Source of the DNA: Amblyornis subalaris
Taxonomy: Eukaryota; Chordata; Aves; Passeriformes; Ptilonorhynchidae
NCBI GenBank assembly: GCA_018881555.1
Contig: JACAXG010000031.1
Coordinates: 5,639,127 to 5,703,126 of the forward strand
Direction: 5' to 3'
Length of the DNA stretch: 64,000 bases
Part shown: piece after piece, positions 25,280 through 37,545 of the stretch
Position numbering within the stretch: the stretch's first letter is position 1
Layout: each line of letters starts with the position of its first letter
Made by a program: the position numbers and the translations under genes
Notes under the pieces: generated by a model
Told to the model about the DNA's origin: nothing
The model's input: only the letters and a program-made list of their open reading frames with translations
Databases searched by the model: none

Positions 25280-27344
25280 ACACTCATGTCCCAATTACAC
25301 TAATAACACTCAAGTATGTACTGGAGTGTCTCACTGACTGATGTTCCTCTGAATTGCAACTGCAGTTCAGTGTCTCCCATTTCCAGGAATGTAGGATTTC
25401 CCCTGAAGGAGGAGAGCAAGTTAATGTGGCTGACTGGGAATGGCAGGATTGCTCATGTTTGTTAAATCTTAGTCGGAACTTTCAAGAAACTGGCCTTGTC
25501 TTGAGGTCCAAAGACCCCTCTTTTCCTCTTTTTCTTTTAAGGTTATATATAGAAAATGATTTTTAAATAAGTCCCTGGGTTTTTTTTTTTCTTTAAAAAT
25601 TTGGGCAACAGGCTCTGGATCTTGAGTTGAAGAAATGTTCTCTAAGTTACTGCTTCAAGGAAAAAAAAAAAAGTCTTGAAATATTAATCTTCGGCTCTTT
25701 ATTTGCATTCTTGAGACTTAAAATGACTTTAAAGTTTTTATTGAAAAATCTGGGAATTAAAACTGCTCTCTATCTTACGGGTCAGGTTTCAGCAGAGCCT
25801 CAGTGTCGCTGCTGACTTTTGAACCCCTGAAGACGCTGCCGTGCTTGGGCTCCGCGTGACTCCCCTCCCAGAAGAAGAGCAGCATTGTAAGTCGTGTATT
25901 GGATGTGTTTTTCTACTTGCTGTTGAGAGCCTGCTCACAAAGGAAGGGCCAAAAGCATTTTGAGCAAGGTTTTATTAGTTTACATAGCTGATTAAAACTC
26001 GAGGCCCCGTTTCTTTGTGGAAATAGTATCCACTATCCATCACAACAGCCCGTCTAAGCCGAGGGCTAAATCACCTCTTTGGCTGCCATTTTGTTAAAGC
26101 TCAGTCTGACACTGAGGTGAGAAAATAAACTGAAAACCCTTTGAGGAAATTTTTGAGGACTGTATGTAAACCNAATATCTTTATTATTGCTCGCTGCAGC
26201 TGACTGGGTCTCTGGTTTTAGATGTCTGTTGAAACAGCAGCANGAGTTAAGTTGCTGCCGACTCCTGGCTGTCGCAGATGGGGAGCCTGCTGGGGCACTG
26301 AGCAGCAGTTTGGCAATTCCCAATCAAATTTGAACTTTTGGTCTTCTGACCTTGGAAAGGGGATGGGTTTTAAATCCACAGCAAGTCCTGCACACATGTT
26401 AGCCACGGGCAGACATGGCAGTGACACAGATGAGCCTTTGCCTTCCTAGGAATAAATTCTCATGTGCATCTTGTTGTGCAGGCAGTTTGAGAAGGTGCAT
26501 CCTCAGGAAGTCATGAACCTTGCAGGATGTGTTATTTTCCATCAGCAGAAAGCAGGACTGACTCTGGGCAGTGCAGGTAGGACAGAACTGAAGCAAGACA
26601 AGAAGAAAAGCAGCAAAAGCAAACCTGACTCTAAAGATCCTTTTAATGTGTGGCACAGCAGGGAGTAAATGGATACTGATTATGATGAAGCCTTTTGCTT
26701 CCTGTAGTGTTTGGCATTCCTTAATATGTCCTGATGGCTTTGAATTGCTCGCCTCCATTGCAGCATCAAAGAGTGAATAGGCCGAATGTTGCCCAATTTG
26801 GTCATTTGAACATCATCCTTTTTAACCTTCTTTTCTCTATTCCTTCCTGCCTCCCTTTCTTGGATAGTGTTTTGCTTTCAGATGCTGCACCAACACAATG
26901 CTATCCATGCCTGGATATGCCACAGGGGAGGTGAGCTCAGCACCCAGTGAACTTTGCTGCCGTGGAGAACCTGACAGAAGCCATCACACCTTGTGGCTGA
27001 CACCTTCCTGTTGGCTGGCTCAGGTAAAGGACAAGGACCCACATCTCCAGACGTGTCTGGTGGTTCTGAACACTGCAATGTTTTGGAATCAATNTACCAG
27101 AGGCCATGAGCCCTGTGAATCTGAAATAACCTTTCCTCTTTACTTCCTTGAGTATATCATAGGTCTTCTCTCTTAGTTTCCTTGAACCTTCCAAGAGTTC
27201 CAGCCTGACCACTCTGGTTTTGTACTATGGGGTGCCTAGAAAATATAGATGTCCTAAGTAGGTATGAAACATTTCTTATTTCTTATCAGGCATGTTCTCC
27301 AGTGATAGGTTTTAGTATATTTTCCATTTTGCCCAGCATTGTAT

Positions 27345-27560
27345 TTCCAGGAGAATCCCACACCAACTAAAACATCAATCTATTTAAAACACAGCTAATG
27401 AGCTTTCTTTGTCCTCTGTCTCATGCTGGAAAATCCCACCTGATCCCTGATTAACAAATTGATTTATTAAAAGTATAACTAATGGCCTCCCTTTGTCCTC
27501 TTCATCCAGCTGCAGAATTCCACCTGATCCCAAATTATCACATTGATTTATTTGAAATTA
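27345..27560 (+). repeat. Degenerate tandem repeat, ~80-84-bp unit
   Basis: Nearly three diverged units are visible. The landmark AATCTATTTAAAAC starts at 27377, its counterpart AATTGATTTATTAAAA at 27457 and CATTGATTTATTTGAAA at 27541, giving periods of 80 and 84 bases. Between them the units share a CTTTGTCCTCT block (27407 and 27491) and an AAATCCCACCTGATCC block (27430; AATTCCACCTGATCC at 27516). A partial upstream copy, GAGAATCCCACACCAACTAA, lies at 27351. Sequence outside about 27345-27575 no longer aligns. The unit is not a repeat I can name. Confidence 0.75.
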
Positions 27561-30500
27561 AAATATATGCATTGCATGGTTTCTTTATCATGCCTATCAG
27601 TGAATGCCTCAGACATATGTTCCAATTATATGCTGACACTCTGATTTCACCCCTCACAGATTAAATACTTTCAGAGAAAAGGAATTGTTTAAAATCCCAC
27701 ATTGTCCCCCCAGGTGTTNAAACATTTGAGTGTTCTTACTGTTGAGGTCAATATGAATTCGATGGTAGCATCTTAGAGGATCATCCCAAGACATCACCAT
27801 CCCACTGGTGTGAGCGGATCTTTGCAGGTCACTGTCCATAAATATTGTGCATCCAGTGTTTTGCTAGATAAAGGGTTTTGCTCCAAAGCACTGCCAGTGT
27901 CCAGTAGTGTTCCTGCCTCACACAGAATGAACACCCAGAACAGGGGGAGCAGAGCNGGATTCACATGCCAGGGCTGATTTTCCTCTTGTAAGCAGCTTTT
28001 GGCAAGCCTAGCCCAGTTGGGAAGAGTGTGTATGGGTAACAAGAGCTCAGAAACACCATTCATCAACAGAGNTCTGTCCTTGGGCTTGCAATGATACGAA
28101 TAAACCTGCAGGCAGCACGAGGCCATTGCATCCTGGTATGCAAACATCAAGGTATCCTTGGCCCTCTTCCCTGCAGCGTTCCACAAAAACAAGCAGTGGG
28201 TCACTCACTGCAGCAATGCCTTCAGAGAGAGGAGCTGAGGAATAACGGGCTGGTTGGATGGAGCAAGAGAGAANGACACGGTCCCTGGCAACGAGGACGT
28301 GTGGCTACAGGTTGTGTGGATTTCTTGCACAAAAAGGAACAGCAGGGAAATATCCCAGACACTGCGCCAGCCAGCCAACCTCCCTGGAGCACAGGACAAG
28401 CAGCAGGGCCCCGTCCCATGCTGTAGCCACTCCAACACACATCCCCCTTTCCCTCTGAGATGTCCCTTCAGATTTACCATTCCTCTGGACAATAAAAAAA
28501 AAGAAATCACGTTGAATTCCTAAGGAAAGAAAGTATCCAGAAGCTGCTTGTCTCTTCTCCCGCAGACCCTGTTCCCAAGACTGGCACAGTAACCCTACAA
28601 GGGTAACCTGGGAACCCTACAGGCTCCTGAAGCTCTCTGAGNGGTGCAGGGCAGCTCCACCACCCCAGCGCCATGCAAAGCTCAAAAAGGGACCCGAACG
28701 AGCACCTCTGCAAAGGGAAATTTGAAGCACAGTCTGAGACAAAGGACCCGAGGTGTCAGCCTGCCCTACAGGAATGCTCTCGAACTTTGGGATGTAAGCT
28801 CATGTTAAAGTGTTCCCCAGGGAGGGGTGGTGGTCTCTCCAGGGCAGAAATAGTCTGCTTTTGTTCTCCAGACCCTCAGTCATGGTTCCAGAACAAAGCT
28901 ATAGCATGTCTGGCTCCCTGACTTAATTGAGTGGTAAGCCCTTTATTTCACTTGGCCAGCATCTCCTCTGGCTGCCATCCTGATAGTGAGAGCTCTTAGT
29001 TAAAGCTGTCAGCTTTCTGCGCATCTCCCTTCCAGCCTCCTAGAGCCTCTCGGGTTTATTTCTTTAGCACTTGTAGCTGTAGCCCTGCATGCAGCTGTGT
29101 CTGTGAACAAGACTCCAGCTACACACATCAGGCAAAAAAATGCCACAGTACATATATATAAATTAATGAAAGGAAAAAAAGGAGCTGAATAGAATTTGCC
29201 ACGTTTCTTAGCGCAGTTTGGAGCAGATAAGGCACTTCGGTCTAATTCCAAGCATGAGAAGAGTGGCATCCGGCTGCTTACGCTTTAAAATGTATTTTTC
29301 CCACTCCCTCCCTGGAAACAATGTGCACACGTCATAGATCAGATAGGAGAGAAATGGGAAGTTCCTCTCTTCGTACGGGAATTCAGACACCTGAGTTCCC
29401 ATCACACTTCTCTTACGACACAGGGCTTTGCCTCCGTGTGCCCCTGTTCACCCTGCAAGGCTCCAGCCAGCCCTCCTGGCAGGCAGCTTTTTTTCCATGG
29501 AGCTGTCCCACAGTGAGCCAATGGGGAGACCTGGGAGCCCCGGATCCACGGCTTCCTTGCCTCGGGGCTTCGAACGCACATCCCGTCCCAGGCTGTGGGC
29601 TGGGCTAGGATGGGATTTTTCCCAGCTCCATCGTGAGTGGTGCCATTGTGCTGAAAGAGATGAGTAAAGCCGAAAGGGGAAAGTAATCATGGGTGATGAG
29701 GGAAGCTGTCTGGGAAAGGAGGTGCAGGAGACACCTTGTTTTGGTTTCTTCCCTCAGACTGTTTCCATATTTTGCCTAATGATTACATTTAAAACTCTTA
29801 ATTATTTTCTGGAGAAGGAATCTTTCCTCTCCAGGCAGTTAGTCATTCGCAGATTCCCTTCTGGTCTCTGTAAGACCACTTTTCCTTCCTCTAGAGCCCA
29901 AAAACCTCAGGANGAAGATCACAGGTGCCACCAACAAAGACTACCTGTATGTGTCGAACAACCCTCTTGGGTGTTTGAATTCCCACTCCAACCCCTGTGT
30001 GTGGGATAATTGTCTGTCATCGTGCCTAACAAATGATAGGGTACTGTTGATTAGAAAAAAATTCCAAAAAGTATGAGAGAGATCTTTTCTCTAAAAATTT
30101 CTATTTCATCAGTCATCCCCCCCTTACCTTCCATCACTGTATTAATCTCACAGAAGTGAATTACACAGAAAATGCTAAAGGAAATGCATGACTGCCAAGC
30201 CAGTCACTCCAGGTATTATCTTATTAATCTTAATTGACATTTCCTTGTTTGTCTCCTATATTTTTCCTTGCTGCAGCTTTGCACAAGCCTTTTTCTAAAT
30301 TCCAGGTGATGAGTCCAGAGAAAAAGCACTGTTTGTTATCTAACGAACCACATCTTAGTGGAAGATTGCTTTGAGGGTATTTGATACTATAATATCAGAG
30401 AGAATGTATCCAAATGAAACCATAAGTAATAACCAGTAGCTTTAGAGTAATGAAACCTTGAATTTCTTCTCACCTTTGTTTCTGGCAACTCAGCTCCAAG

Positions 30501-31843
30501 AATGTGATGTCTTTATCAGATGTTGGTTCTTTCAGACCAATGCCTGTTTCCAGCTGTGGTCAGTCTCTGATGCACAGCAGGGAATTGTATCCCTGCCCTC
30601 TTGGCAGAATGTGTCTAGGTGATAATGCAAATCTCATGGACCAAACCTCTGCCCAGATTTTCACAAGAAATACNGACTTTTACAGTTCCGATATTTAATT
30701 TTTTCTTGTTGCATCGCCTTCCCTAGAAATCAAAGAAAAACTGTTTTTCAGCCAGATCATTTAGCCCCAGCGATACTGCCACAATGATGCAGGAAATTCA
30801 CCATTGCATTCCCAGCCCTCAAAGCTTACTCGCTGTGAGACTTCAATTCCAGAAACTGAATTTGCCCAAAAGCCTGGAGACATTTGGAAGAGGGAGTTCA
30901 CCTAGGCTGAACAAATCCTTTATGTTACCACATCAGGGGTGATGAAAGCATGTAGGCAAAGCTGTGCTTAGTAAATTACTGTCGTGCAGCTTTCCTTGCT
31001 TCGTTCCACCACTTTTAAGCAAGCAGCATGTTCTTCTTGCCTCTGGAAAATCCCAAAAGAAAGACTCTTTATTCCACTGTTAACACTTTCTTTGGGCTCT
31101 GTGAAAATTTTTGGGGTGTGAAGGATGCTCTCCTGTGCAGTCATTTAACATTGTTCCAAACGGCTGCACCTGAGTGCCATGGGTGAAAATAAGTTTCACA
31201 CACCTACTTTGTGCATCTTCCAAGCCTCCAAAAATGCCAGCTTCTTTTAATAAACTGGTGATTCAAAGCTGAAAAAGCTGCCTTTGGGAGACAAACCACA
31301 AGATTTACTCGGTAACTATTTGCTTGGATGGTTAACCTTTGTGATCTCTGTTCAAGGCTTGCCTTCAACACCGCCTTTCTCCTTCACATGTATTTCTTCT
31401 ACCTCACAGGTGTCTGCATGAGCTCTGTCTCTGTGGTATCTTCACCCTGTTTTTAGGATATATCCTCATTTTCCAAGTGGGGAAAAGGCCACAGGAGTCT
31501 AAACATTTTGCCCACAGTTGGCCAGGAGATGTGTGGTGCAGACTAGAAATGAGCTCTTAATTTCCAGCGAAACAGCCTTCAGTAAAGTTAAGGTAATGGA
31601 AGAGAGGAATCTCTGCTGCTACCGCATAATTAAAAGATATTAAGAAATGGGACGGCAGTTAAATATCCATGCAAAAGCCTTAATTTTCTGTTCACAGAAA
31701 TCCATTGGAACTGCAGACACACAAAAAAAGCCTGTATTCCATTGCTCTTTTGGAATAATGGTCATTTCATAGGTGGAACTACTTATCTTCCCACAGGTCT
31801 AATGTCAGTAAGGTAGTTGAAGATCTTCAGGTACAAATTGTTT
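27561..31843. other. Non-coding sequence, no gene seen
   Basis: Unique sequence. The minus-strand frame of 136 codons at 27794-28204 and overlapping frames to 28.5 kb are unrecognised and contain Ns. The stretch holds the MIR-like relic at 31460-31560. AT-rich homeobox-like strings (GCATAATTAAAAG, CCTTAATTTTC) occur near 31.62-31.69 kb. Confidence 0.6.
31460..31560 (+). mobile_element. MIR/CORE-SINE-like relic, central part
   Basis: The order TATCCTCATTTTCCAAGTGG, GGAAAAGGCCACAGGAGTC, CATTTTGCCCACAGTTGGCC, and GTGGTGCAGACTAGAAATGAG parallels the MIR core ('tccccattttacagatgggg', 'aaactgaggcacagag', 'cttgcccaaggtcacacag', 'gtggcagagctgggatttgaac'). Block spacing agrees with the family but identity is modest. 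It could be a chance resemblance, but four blocks in the correct order make that less likely. Confidence 0.4.
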
Positions 31844-32004
31844 TCAATCAAGGCATAATGAATAAATTTCTTCAGTGCAAAAGATGTCAGGTTTAATCAA
31901 ACTGACTGGAAAAACTGGCTTATCATCATCAATATACAAAATAGGGGCACATCCCAGTTTTTTTTCCAGAGCTACAGAGTTTTGGGTTGTCTTCTTGTAT
32001 TTCT
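31844..32004 (-). other. Candidate 3'-terminal exon, minus strand
   Basis: On the minus strand T16C6AG forms a strong acceptor-like tract, followed by a frame of about 53 codons ending at a TGA (31844-31846). The frame includes LGCAPILYIDDDKPVFPV near its middle. A second frame is open only to about 31929. No polyadenylation signal is evident just downstream. The homopolymer may simply be a slippage product that imitates an acceptor. The segment is not phase-compatible with the minus-strand candidate at 35340-35420. Confidence 0.15.
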
Positions 32005-32012
32005 CTGGGGGG

Positions 32013-32028
32013 AAAAAAAAAAAAAAAA
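32013..32028 (+). repeat. G6A16 tract
   Basis: G6 followed by A16. On the minus strand it reads T16C6 immediately before AG, a textbook-looking polypyrimidine tract (see the candidate exon at 31844-32004). Confidence 0.9.
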
Positions 32029-35000
32029 GGCAGAGTAAGAATTCCCAAGCCAATGCCTTCCTGGTGGCACCATGGCATCTTCTCTAAAGAACCAATGAAT
32101 CTATTTGGCCCACTTGCAGATGGTTCAGCTTTGGGAGAGAGAGTTCTGGAGCTATTCATTGATGGTTCTTGACATTGGGCCCTCTAGAGCAGGAAGAAAA
32201 GAAATTTCCCTCCCCAGCAAACATTATAACTGAGCCCAAACAAGCTATGCAGTGTTTTCCATGGGAGAGGGAGGGGGAATATCCCTTTTAGCAGGGTTTC
32301 TTAGGGTCTCTCCAGTTGTTCTGTAACAAGCAAATCACCAGAGAATCACAGNGATGTTTCCTGGTGGCAGATGTGCTCTGACACTGCTCACCAGCAAGAA
32401 AAAAATGTGACAGGGTCTGCTGTCACAAGGACTGCTCTAGAATGCCAAAGAGCAGGAAGGGAACCCGTGCTCTATCAGCAGCAAAAGGCATTTCTTCACA
32501 ATCAGAGGGTTCCAGTTCCATTATATTCTCTTCTCATGTCTTGAGCAGAGTGTTGACAAAGAAGTGAATTTGCCCCACAGCAGTTAAAACCAAAAACCCA
32601 AGAGGTCTTCTCCACAGGCATTTTCCTGGCNTTCTCCGACATGCAGATGACTGATAATATCACCGTAACAGCTGTTATCTCAAATGTCTGCCTCCAGGCA
32701 GATTAAAAGTAAAGAAAAGCCAAAACACTTGAAGAGATGAATATAGAAGGCATTTGCCAGTGATTTGCTGGCCCTGGATTGCCTGCTGTCAGGGGTAAAA
32801 CGAAGCGTGTTTGCTTTATAAGAAAATTACAGAGCTGTCATCCCTGCAGCTCATACACATGGAGCAGTGGAGAGCAGCACCACTGCCAGCACTGAAGGCA
32901 AAAGGATTGTTTTTTCAGCCAGAATCTGAAACAGCCTTTCCCAAGGACAGGCTTGAGCCTTGCTGCCAGGGAGCTGCAGGAGCAGGGCTGTCCCCAGATG
33001 GGGCCAAGGAAGAGGGACCCCCACGCCAGCAGCACATGAGCACAGCTCCTGCAAGCATGGCAAGTGCATGGAGTAGGTCCAGGGTCCACCCTGGAGCTCC
33101 AGCCAGGAGCAGCTGGAGATGGGGCTGGGTACAAGGTCTCATTTCAGATAGGCTCCAGCCATTGTCTCTGGACTCTTGGACGCGTTCCTTTGATGCAAAA
33201 GCTCTGAGCTGGGAGGTGCTTCTCCCACAGATTGCTCCCAGCCAGCTCCCACGGTGGCATGCTGGTTTGAGAGGGAAGCCACAGAGCTTGGTGGTGTAGC
33301 CNACAGTGCCAAAATGTGCATGCGGTGGCATCAGGTGCAGGACTGAGCTAACACGGGTGCAGTTCATGTGCTCGATAACCTGGAGGGCAGGTAGAGGACC
33401 TTGGGTCCACAGGGACCTGTGCTATTAAGGGGACATAATTTTTTCAGATGCTCTGAGNGAAGAGTGATTCACCTGAGAGGGACCAACAAGGTTCTGGGGT
33501 GATGTGGCAGCTTGGGGTAGTGAGTTTTTCTCACTAGTCTGCACCTCCTTGATGCAGCCACAGATGCTTGAAATGTCCAGTCTGTGAAATGTGTAAAACA
33601 TCACATCATTTTAAGCAAAGTTCTCTGGACCAGGCTGAAGTGAAAGCCTCTGAGTGCTCTTGTCAGAGCTGTTCAATGAAGGTATTAAAATGCCACTGGC
33701 AATATTTGAGCTATTAGAGATGGGGTGAGAGAATAAAGACTGTTGCTTTCAGTGTCCTAAGAACATACTGACCTCCACAAGAGAAAACCCACAAGTCAAA
33801 GGAGGTTCCAATTCTGAACCATACCATATCTCAGTAAAACTCTGCCTTTATGAAAAATAACTCCCTGCTGGATTGTTATCTGTTTAAATTGTGTTCACAT
33901 GTAAATAGCCTGGCTTTTGCATACTTCTGACAATGCTGGAAGTAGAATTACCACAGAAATCTGCAGTATTTTAGTGGGAAGGGGGCACTACTAACCATAA
34001 AGCTCATATGGAAAATCCATNTGTCTTCTGATTTGAGGATAAGGCAGGCCAAGAAAGCCCCATGGGCCTTAGGAAGAGAAGTACCAGGGGAAGGGGAAGA
34101 GAAGGTCATCTTGGCTTTGTTGGAGAGGGAAAATGAAAGCTTTACAGGTATTTGGGGAATAGGAACTTCACCATTTCACTGATGTCAGATAACTGTCTGT
34201 AACTGGGATGTTTATTTTAATATTCAAACCTTTAACATTACAGAGTGCTAACCATGGCATAAAAGATGTCCAGGAAAGGCTATGAATTGTCAAGATTTAA
34301 GATTAAATTCAAGAAGCAGCAGTATGGATAAAAAAATGGTGAGGAAGTGAGCAAATCCTGGTTTGGCTCCTGCTTCTGACCCTGGTTTTGAAAATGTCAC
34401 TTTTATTCTTCGTATATGTATTTCTCAAGCCTTTAGCATCTGTTTTGCNTTTGTAGCAGATCTTCCCACTAAGGGTGCACCTCCATAGGCCCACAGAAGG
34501 GGCTAGTTCACATCAGGAGCAAGCTTTGGAAGTGAATCTGCCATCCCTCCTGCTCACAGTGCCTGGGTTGAGAGGCCAAGCAGGGCACAGCCTTGTCCCA
34601 CCACTCCAGGCTTTGGGCATGTCTCCAGCGACAGAAACAGCCAAGGTGGAGCTGGAGAACTTGAGTAAGTTCCCACAGAACTTCAAGTATAGCCAGGTTG
34701 TGTGTCACACTTTAAAATATCTCTTTGGGTCACTGAGGCCTTTCCAAGAGCTGAAAGGGACCCACGTGGGTTGAAATGGCAACCGAGGGACCTGCCCTGG
34801 GAGCCACCTGCAGAGCGTCACCTCGTCTCAGTCCTTCCTGCCACTGGTCCCTTGGGACTCGCCAGGAAGGAACACTGGTGAAAGGCACTTCCAGGAATGA
34901 CATTTCTCAAAGAAAAAGCCCTTTCTCTACTCCAAAAGTTAAAATTCTTTGTTGCAATTCCTGGAAAGTGATCCAGTCTAAAAAGTCCTGGCGGTGCTTA

Positions 35001-35339
35001 CAAGAGTAGGAAAACAATCATGGTGGAAGTTGTGTAAAACAAACTTGGCAAAGCTTTAAATTCAGGAGTGTGGAACTCTGCACATTACCAGCATTTTGTA
35101 AGAGGGCCCTGCCATGCTTTCTTGCAAAAAGTGTTTGTGAAACTTTGGGCAAACTTAGGCCCGTTTGACTCTTTTGGTTGGAAATAAAACAAAACTCTGT
35201 GGTTCTTACTTTTCATCTGCCAAAATTAAGGAAACAATTGTACAGGGATCCTTTTAAGTATTGGGAATTGCACTTTACTACGTAAGGTTCAAGTGAGATT
35301 TAAGTGGAACTGGAAAAAATTCTGCTCACTGGTTTTTAC

Positions 35340-35420
35340 GACTTCTGAAATGTATACAGGTTCAGTCTGCATGTCTGTGCTACATTCTCTGATAAATATT
35401 TGAACTTCTGGATCTGCAAC
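35340..35420 (-). other. Candidate exon, 81 bases, minus strand
   Basis: Minus-strand borders are AAATTCTCTATTCCTTCAG| upstream and TCAGAAGTC|GTAAAA downstream. The segment is exactly 27 codons and open in phase 0 (VADPEVQIFIRECSTDMQ and onward). The donor lacks the usual AG before GT. It does not chain in phase with the minus-strand candidates on either side, which counts against a single gene made from these pieces. Confidence 0.15.
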
Positions 35421-36444
35421 CTGAAGGAATAGAGAATTTTAAAACATACATTGCTGAATATTATGGGAAGCACATACCAAAAGTTTGCTCGAACTCTGTC
35501 CTTGCTAGTTTCCCTGGAAGCCTTGCATAATATTGGAAGTGCTAATGAGTTGTGTCTCTCAAAATTACAAGTAAGATGCTGTTCCATATTCAGGAACAAA
35601 AGTAATTGACATAATTCATCATACTATATATATAAAATGGTAACTTTGAGAGTAAAAGAAAGCTTTGTTCTTACCTTCTGTACTTTTTAGTGCACAGCAC
35701 CTGTCCAGAGCTGTGAGGGCTTGCACAACTTGTTATGTATTGGTCAAAAATCTCTGCTGGGCTAAGAGAACATGGGTCCACTGCAGTCCATGCATCAGGG
35801 CCAGCTCACACCACTTTTGCTCCAAAATGAAGCAAGCAGTGCAAGGAAGTCGAAGTTGCCTTGAAAAATCTCTTTTTTTCAGAAATAATAATATTCACTA
35901 ATCAACAACAGCCAACCCCCATTTTGTCTGCCCGCAAACCCTTGTCCTTACCGTCTCTGTGAGACTATAAATTGAACTTTGTAACNTGTCCAGAAGATTA
36001 AAAGTAATCCAGGCTCTCACAGAACACAGAAACACGTCGCTCGTTCCAGAATTGAGGGGTCCTCAGGGAGGTGCTGCTTTAAAGTTAAACCAAGACAACT
36101 TNAGCATGAGTGTCACAGCAATCTGAACTGTGCTGTGTCCAGGAGGTGATTCCTTGGAAATCACTTTCCTAAGGTTTCGTAGATATTGCCAAAGAGAGTT
36201 TTTTCAAAAGAACACAAGTAGATTTTTCTTTGCATTGAAGTATTCCCAGGAACTTGCTGGGGGGAATGAGTAGAGGCCACACCAGCTGCAGAAGCAGAAA
36301 TTTTGTTTAATATTAGGTTTGCATGGCACAGTGTAACATTTCCACTGTCTCCAAGGACCTGCAAGTGTCGGGTAATGGTTCATGTGCCAGAACATCAATG
36401 CCGACTGCATTTCCAGGTCTGACATTTAATTTCTGCCTCTTCAG

Positions 36445-36577
36445 CCAGGACACATCAATGTTCAGCAAGTGATTCACGGGTGTGCCAGGTACTGCCAGCC
36501 AAACCACGGTGCCATGGGATCCAAACAGCACAAAAGAGTCAACCTGAGGAGTCCCACAGCATCTGCAGCTGCCTCAG
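36445..36577 (+). other. Candidate exon, 133 bases, unassigned
   Basis: The upstream border is TTTAATTTCTGCCTCTTCAG| and the downstream border is GCCTCAG|GTGAGC, both close to vertebrate splice consensus. A frame starting at the first base stays open throughout, with peptide PGHINVQQVIHGCARYC near its start, and leaves phase 1 at the donor. A second frame is also open. The peptide is not recognised. Its phase is compatible with the plus-strand candidates at 41611-41687 and 47817-47904, which is suggestive but weak. Confidence 0.18.
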
Positions 36578-37403
36578 GTGAGCGTCAAGGCTCAGCCGCT
36601 CTCACCAGCAAAGGGGCATCACTGAGCACAGAGAAGCTGCCTTTGGCACCTGAAGCTTTTGTGCTGCCTTTGGGGGTCCCATGACTTTGGGTCATGCACG
36701 AAAGTTTGTGCCAAGCACCTGAGGTTGGTTGTCTTCTGGAGAAAGANGGATGCCCCAGGAAGGAGTGACTTGGTTGCAAAGTCACTGTGACTGAGTGACT
36801 GTTGAGCCATTCAGAGCTTCTTCACACCTCTGTCACAGCAGCTTTGGAGGTCTGAATAGGTTTTTGCTGTCTGTCCACACAAAAGAGCAGCAGATAGTTA
36901 CCATCAATCTCTTAATAAAATAAGTGAGAATTTGAAGCACTGCTTCTGGGTTAAAGGAAAAGGTTTGATTTTATTAGAAAAGTAAACTCTACCTCTCATC
37001 TGAAAACTGTTTCCAAAACCATCCATGCACAAATCCAGCTAGCACAATCATCCATGTGCACAGCGAGCCCTTAGACACTGTTTTCCTTCTTTCAGATGAC
37101 TTTCATAGCCCACCTGGGAAATAAATTACTGGGCAGTGCTGGAGTTAGTAAACCTACATACACTCATAAAAGTTCAAACCAAAGTGTGATCATAAAGTAC
37201 TTATGGGTCAGTAATCACACCCTTAATTTTCAGAAACTGAGTAGATGGTATTATCTGGATAAAAAGGTCCTTCCTTTTTCTGTCTAAATATCCCGTTATA
37301 AGCTAGGAATAAGTATAAATATCAGGACCTGGCTGAATATTTGCTGAATCCAATCAAAAGACTTTACTTAATCCCAGGGCACTTTGGTGGGAGCCCCTCA
37401 AAC

Positions 37404-37545
37404 CCTTCGATTCAGAACAGCACCTATGTCATAAGCACTTCATAAGGTCCCAATTACATTGCCCCGTTCTGTGGGACACAGCCACAGCCTTGAAGGTAAT
37501 CATTTGCTTAAACACTTTGCAGAATAAGGATGCAATCTGAGCCAA
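37404..37545. repeat. Degenerate palindromic ancient repeat, tentative
   Basis: A left segment beginning CGATTCAGAACAGCACCTAT at 37408 and a right segment ATCATTTGCTTAAACACTTT with GCAGAATAAGG (37499-37529) are weakly reverse-complementary. They also resemble the two halves of a palindromic repeat I recall from reptile genomes ('gattcagcaaagcacttaagca' and its complement). Identity between arms is only about 60 percent by eye. I cannot name the family with certainty. Confidence 0.2.

Larger units (their letters stand above)
16960..27344. other. Non-coding sequence, no gene seen
   Basis: Unique sequence with short simple repeats and the motif patches noted near 18.2 and 22.9 kb. An ATG-initiated 107-codon frame at 18807-19130 lies in slightly CpG-richer DNA but matches no known family. 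A 63-base segment at 26868-26930 has exon-like borders and is open in all three frames, so it is uninformative. Confidence 0.6.

Noticed and set aside
26399..26758. 119-codon minus-strand frame with a hydrophobic segment
   Set aside because: Expected by chance; no family resemblance and no supporting signals.
32490..32510. TTTCTTCACAATCAGAGGGTT resembling an internal CR1/LTR-type string
   Set aside because: Isolated short match with no further family blocks on either side.
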